DNA of 20,564 nucleotides from Cytophagales bacterium (GTDB taxonomy: Bacteria; Bacteroidota; Bacteroidia; Cytophagales; Cyclobacteriaceae): contig DNTA01000043.1 in the NCBI GenBank assembly GCA_003500135.1, forward strand, positions 1-20,564. The letters are read 5' to 3'. The translations under genes were made by a program, and so were the position numbers. Positions within the stretch are counted from its first letter, which is position 1, and each line of letters opens with the position of its first letter. The notes under the pieces were generated by a model, which was not told where the DNA came from, searched no databases, and was given only the letters and a program-made list of their open reading frames with translations. Of this stretch, positions 16,109 to 20,564 are shown one piece after another.

Positions 16109-17059
16109 ATGCCTAAAATAGCTGTATTGGATTTGGGAACCAACACATTTAACCTGCTGCTTGCAGAAATGCGGCCTTCAGGTTATGAGATATTTTACAG
16201 CGAAAAACAAGCCGTTAAAATCGGTCAGAATGGCATAAGCGAAGGACTGATTGCCCCAGGCGCCATAGAAAGGGCCAGCAATGCTATGAAGGCATATCGT
16301 GAAATCATTCAAAAAGAAAGTATTGAAAAAGTATATGCATTTGCCACCAGTGCTTTTCGCAATGCGGCCAATGGCTGGGCGGTAAAATCTCACCTGGAAA
16401 ATTTAACCGGTTTTGAAATCAAAATTATTACCGGTGATGTTGAAGCTACCTATATTTATCATGGTGTTAAAGATGCACTGAAAATTGGCGCTAAACCAGC
16501 GCTTATAATCGATATTGGGGGTGGTAGCGTAGAATTTATAATTGGGAATGACGACAAGGTTTTTTGGAAGTACAGTTTTGAAATAGGAGCACAAAGACTG
16601 TTGGACAAGTTTCATTTTAAGGACCCGATGCCGGTAGATCAGGTCAGTAAAATGGAAGAATATCTCAATCGCGAACTCAATCCCCTTTTTGATGCCTGTC
16701 ACAAACATCGCATTTATACACTAATAGGATGCTCAGGTACATTTGACACATTGAGCAGCATATACCGGTGCGAGTATGATGTAGAGCATAAGGCTACGAG
16801 TACCGAATTTCCTATTACTATGGAAAGTTATTTTAAAATACACCGCGAAATACTTCATAAAAACCGTGAAGAAAGACTTCAGATTCCCGGCATGATACCC
16901 ATGCGTGTAGATATGATCGTCGTTGCATCGTGCCTGGTGCGATATATCATCAAAAAAGCAAATATCGGCCATATGCGTGTGTCGGCATTTGCACTTAAAG
17001 AAGGGATGCTGGATTCAATTCATGCTGAACTGTACCATCAGCGAAGAATCTCTCTTTAA
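16109..17059 (+). CDS. Ppx/GppA-family phosphatase (short form)
   Basis: Members hydrolyse inorganic polyphosphate or pppGpp in the cytoplasm. The actin-like ATPase fold is clear: AVLDLGTNTFNLLLAEM (phosphate 1 loop), FATSAFRNAANGWAV, GDVEATYIYHGVKDAL with the expected catalytic Glu, LIIDIGGGSVEFIIGND (phosphate 2 loop) and a C-terminal ALKEGMLDSI. At 316 residues it has only the two core domains and lacks the C-terminal HD-like domain of E. coli Ppx/GppA, as in many Bacteroidota and actinobacterial Ppx. Whether polyphosphate or pppGpp is the substrate cannot be decided. A good promoter lies 23 bases upstream. Confidence 0.92.
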   Translation: MPKIAVLDLGTNTFNLLLAEMRPSGYEIFYSEKQAVKIGQNGISEGLIAPGAIERASNAMKAYREIIQKESIEKVYAFATSAFRNAANGWAVKSHLENLTGFEIKIITGDVEATYIYHGVKDALKIGAKPALIIDIGGGSVEFIIGNDDKVFWKYSFEIGAQRLLDKFHFKDPMPVDQVSKMEEYLNRELNPLFDACHKHRIYTLIGCSGTFDTLSSIYRCEYDVEHKATSTEFPITMESYFKIHREILHKNREERLQIPGMIPMRVDMIVVASCLVRYIIKKANIGHMRVSAFALKEGMLDSIHAELYHQRRISL

Positions 17060-17185
17060 CCACACAGATTTTTATCAAATATCATTTCCACCATTTTTTT
17101 ATACAAAAAGATTGTTAATACTTATTTTTGCACCACTTTTAATCATTCGGCCGGTACAATTTTGCCATTAAAATTAATTGAACAC

Positions 17186-18259
17186 ATGCAGCAGTACGAA
17201 TCACTTAAGTCATTCACCCGGGAAATTTTTGAGAAAATTGGTTGTAATAAATTCCACGCCGAACTGGCGGCTGATGTTTTGTTATCAGCTGACCTGAGGG
17301 GGGTTGACTCACATGGTGTAGCACGACTGTCAGGTTATGTCAGGCTATGGGAAGCCGGTCGAATTAATTCAAGCCCCAATATTAAAATAGTTCATGAAAC
17401 GCCCTCCACAGCCGTAATTGATGGCGATAGTGGCCTCGGCCTGGTGGTAGCCCCGTTTGCAATGGATATTGCTATGGAGAAGGCAGAAAAATGTGGCACC
17501 GGTTGGGTATCTGTAAAAAACTCCAACCATTACGGCATTGCGGGTTATCATGCCATGAAAGCGATCGAAAAAGATATGATTGGTATGAGCATGACAAATG
17601 CCAGTCCGTTGGTAGCCCCAACTTTTTCTACAGAACGCTTACTTGGAACCAACCCCATTGCTGTGGCAATACCCACCGAAAATCAACCGCCGTTTATCGC
17701 GGACTTTGCAACGACTACTGCCGCAAACGGCAAACTTGAAATCCTGCAACGCAAAGGTGAAGATGCCCCGCTGGGATGGATACAGGATAAGCAAGGAAAA
17801 GGCAGTACCAACCCTCATGCGCTTAAAGAAGGTGGAGCGCTACTGCCCCTTGGGGGAGACCGGCTGCATAGCAGTCATAAAGGTTATTGCCTGGGGTCAA
17901 TTGTTGATATTTTCAGTGCAGTTCTGTCGGGGGCCAATTACGGGCCGTGGGTCCCTCCGTTTGTAAGCTTTCTTCCGGTAGCCGAAGACCTTCCCGGCGA
18001 AGGCATCGGCCACTTTTTGGGCGCCATGCGAATCGATGCTTTCAGGCCTGCCAGGGAGTTCAAATCACATATGGATAAGTGGATTGGCCGGTTCAGGTCT
18101 GCCGAGAGTGTAGACGGTCAGGAAAAAGTATTAATACCGGGAGATCCGGAACGTGAAATGGAACAAATTCGTCTTAAAGAGGGGATTCCATTGCAGGAAA
18201 AGGTGGTTGAAGATCTTTTGGAGTTAAAAAAGAAATACGGTATCCCATCAAACTTTTAG
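17186..18259 (+). CDS. Ldh-family (malate/L-lactate/ureidoglycolate-type) dehydrogenase
   Basis: This is an NAD(P)-dependent 2-hydroxyacid oxidoreductase of the MDH2/LDH2 family, unrelated in fold to classical lactate dehydrogenase. Signatures are DLRGVDSHGVARLSGYV (Asp41-Ser-His43), VKNSNHYGIAGYHAM with probable catalytic His115, MTNASPLVAPTFSTERLLGTNP, DFATTTAANGKLEI and HKGYCLGSIVDIFSAVLSGA. I start at the ATG at 17186 (357 residues); the frame extends 8 codons to a TTG, but the conserved part begins after the ATG. A TATTTTTG box at 17123-17130 could be its promoter, but no -33 element fits. Substrate unknown: malate, lactate, ureidoglycolate or sulfolactate are all possible. It overlaps the convergent next gene by 4 bases. 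Confidence 0.9.
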   Translation: MQQYESLKSFTREIFEKIGCNKFHAELAADVLLSADLRGVDSHGVARLSGYVRLWEAGRINSSPNIKIVHETPSTAVIDGDSGLGLVVAPFAMDIAMEKAEKCGTGWVSVKNSNHYGIAGYHAMKAIEKDMIGMSMTNASPLVAPTFSTERLLGTNPIAVAIPTENQPPFIADFATTTAANGKLEILQRKGEDAPLGWIQDKQGKGSTNPHALKEGGALLPLGGDRLHSSHKGYCLGSIVDIFSAVLSGANYGPWVPPFVSFLPVAEDLPGEGIGHFLGAMRIDAFRPAREFKSHMDKWIGRFRSAESVDGQEKVLIPGDPEREMEQIRLKEGIPLQEKVVEDLLELKKKYGIPSNF

Positions 18260-18825
18260 AAGCCTCCAAAACCTGCTGAAAAACCAACTCTAATGATCCA
18301 GGGGCTATTGTATGGGCCTGGTATTACAGCGTTATTATCAAAATTGAAATTGTACATGGCAGAAATAAAGAAAGCCGAGTTCCTTCCCACTGGTTGAAAA
18401 AGGCCGCCGCCTCCATATGCCCCGTTAAAATCCCTTCTGGCTTTGTCGAGATCATTACCTGTATAATACTCATAATTTATGTATTCGTATTGAGCCTGAA
18501 GGAAAAATGGAGGGGCAACTATATATTGGGCAAAAATATTTCCTCCGTAGTCTGAGGTAGTAAGTTTTGGTTTAAATCGATTATCGCTTCTATACGTATA
18601 CAACAATCCTAAACCAACTCCTAAACGTGGAGTTACACGGTAACCGACCATAGGGCTGACACTTACGAATGTTATATCCCCAAAACTTAAGCCCATTCCA
18701 CCACCCCAAAATATTTTGTCACTCAATGAAGGTTTTGCAGCCTCTTCATTACTTTGAGCGATAGCATCTTGATTTAAACAAAATAAAAATGCGCTTATTA
18801 AGAGGAGATAGAATGATCTGTTCAT
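18256..18825 (-). CDS. Outer-membrane beta-barrel protein, hypothetical
   Basis: This 189-residue protein has a signal peptide (MNRSFYLLLISAFLFCLNQDAIAQ) followed by alternating aromatic/glycine-rich strands such as FWGGGMGLSFGDITFVSVSP, GVGLGLLYTYR and FFLQAQYEYINYEYY. It ends in GFGGF, a terminal Phe being typical of proteins inserted by the BAM complex. It looks like a small 8-stranded barrel of a kind common in Bacteroidota; no specific function is visible. It begins 3 bases after the FtsB-like gene stop and is probably co-transcribed with it. Its stop codon overlaps the end of the convergent dehydrogenase gene. Confidence 0.82.
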   Translation of the reverse strand: MNRSFYLLLISAFLFCLNQDAIAQSNEEAAKPSLSDKIFWGGGMGLSFGDITFVSVSPMVGYRVTPRLGVGLGLLYTYRSDNRFKPKLTTSDYGGNIFAQYIVAPPFFLQAQYEYINYEYYTGNDLDKARRDFNGAYGGGGLFQPVGRNSAFFISAMYNFNFDNNAVIPGPYNSPWIIRVGFSAGFGGF

Positions 18826-18828
18826 TTT

Positions 18829-19119
18829 TTATTCAACCTCAATTACGTAAAGGTCCTCACTTTTTTTCTTCATCAAGTATTTCTCCCGGGCAAATTTTTC
18901 CAGCATCTCTTCATCGGTCAAAAGTTGCTCCCGATCTTCTTTTACTTCTTCAATTTTTTGTTGATAGAACTCTTTCTCTTCATTCAGGTCACTCAGTTTA
19001 TTACGAAGCTTGAATTGCGCAATCAAATTATTGGAATCTAAAAACAACATCCAAACCAGAAATGAACAACCTGTAATGAAATAAAAATTACGTGCAAAAG
19101 GTGGGAGCTTTTTGAGCAT
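18829..19119 (-). CDS. FtsB/DivIC-family septum formation protein
   Basis: This small bitopic division protein links FtsL and FtsQ in the divisome. From the ATG at 19119 it has 96 residues: a short basic cytoplasmic end (MLKKLPPFARN), one membrane segment (about 12-28), then a coiled coil (FKLRNKLSDLNEEKEFYQQKIEEVKEDREQ, about 37-65) and the conserved LEKFAREKYLMKK motif. The frame stays open 11 codons further, but those codons run into the insertion sequence and cannot be the native start. The IS left end lies 25 bases upstream of the ATG, so the native promoter or upstream operon partner is displaced; expression must now come from elsewhere. Confidence 0.87.
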   Translation of the reverse strand: MLKKLPPFARNFYFITGCSFLVWMLFLDSNNLIAQFKLRNKLSDLNEEKEFYQQKIEEVKEDREQLLTDEEMLEKFAREKYLMKKKSEDLYVIEVE

Positions 19120-19137
19120 ATTAAAAAATGTTTGTTT

Positions 19138-19169
19138 AAAAATTACTGTCATCCGAGAAAAACATCAAT
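19138..19169 (-). promoter_or_regulatory. Possible hybrid promoter at the IS/chromosome junction
   Basis: On the minus strand, ATTG inside the IS (19166-19169), a 20-base spacer and TAATTTTT (19138-19145) straddling the junction resemble the Bacteroidota promoter with one mismatch in each box. Transcription would start near 19131, 12 bases before the FtsB-like ATG. Speculative. Confidence 0.2.
19144..19156 (+). repeat. IS left terminal inverted repeat
   Basis: TACTGTCATCCGA; exact inverted match to 20552-20564. The next inner bases no longer match well beyond an A-rich stretch. Confidence 0.85.
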
Positions 19170-19199
19170 GATTTTGACGGATAATGGAATAATACAATT

Positions 19200-19219
19200 G
19201 CGAGGCTATGATACCTCGC
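19200..19219 (+). repeat. Hairpin in the transposase leader
   Basis: GCGAGG (19200-19205) and CCTCGC (19214-19219) form a 6-base stem, with TAT/ATA able to pair inside the loop. It is 40 bases before the transposase ATG and has no T-tract, so it is not a terminator. In other IS elements such leader hairpins limit transposase translation from outside transcripts; that role is an inference here. Confidence 0.45.
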
Positions 19220-19259
19220 TAAAGTTCATGATGTTTGAAGTTACGACACAAAAAACATC

Positions 19260-20510
19260 ATGTATAAAGGTACGAAACTTGCTGGTCAACCGGTACTTTG
19301 TCAATTACTTTCTTTTCTTTCACGCCAAATTGTGATCGACTGTGTAAAGGAACACGGCAGCGACCGCTACTATAAAACCCTGACCACATACAATCAACTT
19401 GTTTTTATGTTATATGGTGTAGTTACCAAGTGTCATTCATTAAACTGCTTATGCAAAAACCTGCTGTTCCTCGAAGATAAGCTGACCTATTTGGGCATAG
19501 ATATGCTTCCGGCAGTCAGCACTCTGAGCGATGCCAATATCAATCGGGATAGCGAAGTATTTGCTTCCATATACAGGCAACTATATGAGCATTACAAGAA
19601 GGAGTTAAGTCCGGTGCAATGTAGTTTTCTAAAGGATGAAGTCGATACCAGCAAGGTGGCCATATTCGATTCATCGACCATTAGTTTATTTGTAGAGATT
19701 TTTAAAGGTGCCGGCAGGAATTCGCTAACCGGCAAAAAGAAAGGTGGTTTGAAAATCCACGCAAAAATGCCATTAGGCGGTTTTGTTCCTGACCTGGTGC
19801 ATATAACAGAAGCGGCTTGTAACGACAAATCTTTTCTCGGACAGCTTGAAGTTGAAAAGGGCGATATTTATGTCTATGACAAGGGCTATGTTAACTACCA
19901 AAGATGGGGAGAGTGGACCAGGAAAGGTGCCTACTACGTCACCCGACTCAATGAAAATGCAGATTATGAGGTTTTATGCGGACAGCCCAACCATATCAGT
20001 CAATACGCTGATGGGGGAATCATCTCGGATCAGGAAATCCTGTTGGATCCCTCTGGAAGTGCCATAAGGGCACGTTTGATAGTGTGGAAGGACCCAGAAA
20101 GCGCACATGTGTTGAAGTTCGTATCCAATATGTTCAGTTATCGGGATAGTACCATAATCCTGCTATACAAGTACCGATGGAACATTGAGGTGCTATTCAA
20201 ACGACTTAAACAAAACTTTGAGTTGGGCTATTTTTTCTCGGACAGCTCAGAAGGCATCAAAACCCAGATATGGATCGCACTGATAGCCAACCTGCTATTT
20301 TCGGTCATTCACAGACAGTGTAAAGAATCAGAACTATTTGTTACGATAGTAAATCTGGCAGCAATCAATATGGGCTCATATATCTCATTGATCAAAATAG
20401 TGAAGTCAGGGCGGTTGACTGGCATCGAACGTGATCTTAAAATAGTGCAACTGGATCTATTTCCTATCAATAAGGGGGGTGTTTTGCATAATCCCGGAAA
20501 ATCACCTTAA
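19260..20510 (+). CDS. IS4-family transposase (DUF4372 N-terminus)
   Basis: This DDE transposase of 416 residues opens with a DUF4372-like segment (FLSRQIVIDCVKEHGSDRYYKTLTTYNQLVFML) that is common in Bacteroidota IS4 elements. The catalytic residues are all visible: Asp137 in IFDSSTISLF, Asp207 in YVYDKGYVNY, and Glu310 in the YREK signature YKYRWNIEVLFKRLK. The frame is intact from ATG to the TAA that ends 41 bases before the right repeat. No accessory gene is present. Confidence 0.93.
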   Translation: MYKGTKLAGQPVLCQLLSFLSRQIVIDCVKEHGSDRYYKTLTTYNQLVFMLYGVVTKCHSLNCLCKNLLFLEDKLTYLGIDMLPAVSTLSDANINRDSEVFASIYRQLYEHYKKELSPVQCSFLKDEVDTSKVAIFDSSTISLFVEIFKGAGRNSLTGKKKGGLKIHAKMPLGGFVPDLVHITEAACNDKSFLGQLEVEKGDIYVYDKGYVNYQRWGEWTRKGAYYVTRLNENADYEVLCGQPNHISQYADGGIISDQEILLDPSGSAIRARLIVWKDPESAHVLKFVSNMFSYRDSTIILLYKYRWNIEVLFKRLKQNFELGYFFSDSSEGIKTQIWIALIANLLFSVIHRQCKESELFVTIVNLAAINMGSYISLIKIVKSGRLTGIERDLKIVQLDLFPINKGGVLHNPGKSP

Positions 20511-20551
20511 TCTTTAAGTATAAGCCCTTTTTTATCTAATTTTAATTTTAG

Positions 20552-20564
20552 TCGGATGACAGTA
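20552..20564 (-). repeat. IS right terminal inverted repeat
   Basis: TCGGATGACAGTA; exact inverted match to 19144-19156, ending at the last base of the window. Confidence 0.85.

Larger units (their letters stand above)
19144..20564 (+). mobile_element. IS4-family insertion sequence, about 1.42 kb
   Basis: The element is bounded by 13-base perfect terminal inverted repeats (TACTGTCATCCGA at 19144-19156 and its complement at 20552-20564) and holds one intact transposase gene. The right repeat ends at the last base of the window, so the right flank, and therefore any target duplication, cannot be seen; the left flank is AT-rich (TTTAAAAAT). The transposase points away from the FtsB-like gene. 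The element appears complete and potentially active. Confidence 0.88.

Noticed and set aside
19132..19335. 67-residue plus-strand frame across the IS left end
   Set aside because: Starts outside the IS and overlaps the transposase N-terminus in another frame; no recognisable domain.

Overview
The window looks like chromosomal DNA of a Bacteroidota bacterium, most likely a marine or soil Cytophagales-type lineage. Three things point there. It carries a PorX-type response regulator with a PglZ domain (type IX secretion control). It has the HD gene - lpxD - lpxC order. Several upstream regions match the Bacteroidota promoter pattern TTTG-N19-TAnnTTTG instead of -35/-10 boxes. Most genes are housekeeping genes. 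No tRNA, rRNA, CRISPR array or phage gene was seen.

Layout. Positions 1-3051 (minus): a lipid A operon running leftwards, HD-domain phosphohydrolase -> lpxD -> lpxC (cut by the window edge). Positions 3103-6340 (plus): porX -> tsaE -> an alanine-dehydrogenase-like gene, tightly packed. Positions 6346-7827 (minus): pyrR -> pyrB. Positions 7887-9823 (minus): EVE-domain protein -> large secreted protein of unknown function. Positions 9917-12573 (plus): a PolX-like protein with a dead polymerase core and an intact PHP domain, coupled by a 4-base overlap to a family 9 glycosyltransferase. Positions 12586-14100 (minus): a membrane histidine kinase gene broken by four in-frame stop codons with no frameshift. 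Positions 14416-15963 (minus): a carboxyltransferase subunit of propionyl-CoA carboxylase type, with its own terminator. Positions 16109-18259 (plus): a Ppx/GppA phosphatase and an Ldh-family dehydrogenase. Positions 18256-19119 (minus): an FtsB/DivIC-like division protein followed by an outer-membrane barrel protein. Positions 19144-20564: a complete IS4-family insertion sequence whose outer right end coincides with the last base of the window.

How the parts fit. LpxD and LpxC are successive lipid A enzymes, and the GT9 enzyme may also act on the envelope. PyrR and PyrB form a pyrimidine unit. PorX is the secretion regulator; its cognate kinase is not here. The IS lies about 25 bases upstream of the division gene and so separates it from its original upstream DNA.

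I found no convincing new multi-gene system. The most interesting observations are the four-stop, frame-preserved kinase pseudogene that still has a good promoter and an operator-like palindrome; the loss of all three polymerase carboxylates in the PolX-like protein; a His-to-Gln change at the expected catalytic position of the alanine-dehydrogenase-like protein; and the IS inserted just before the division gene, where it may create a hybrid promoter.
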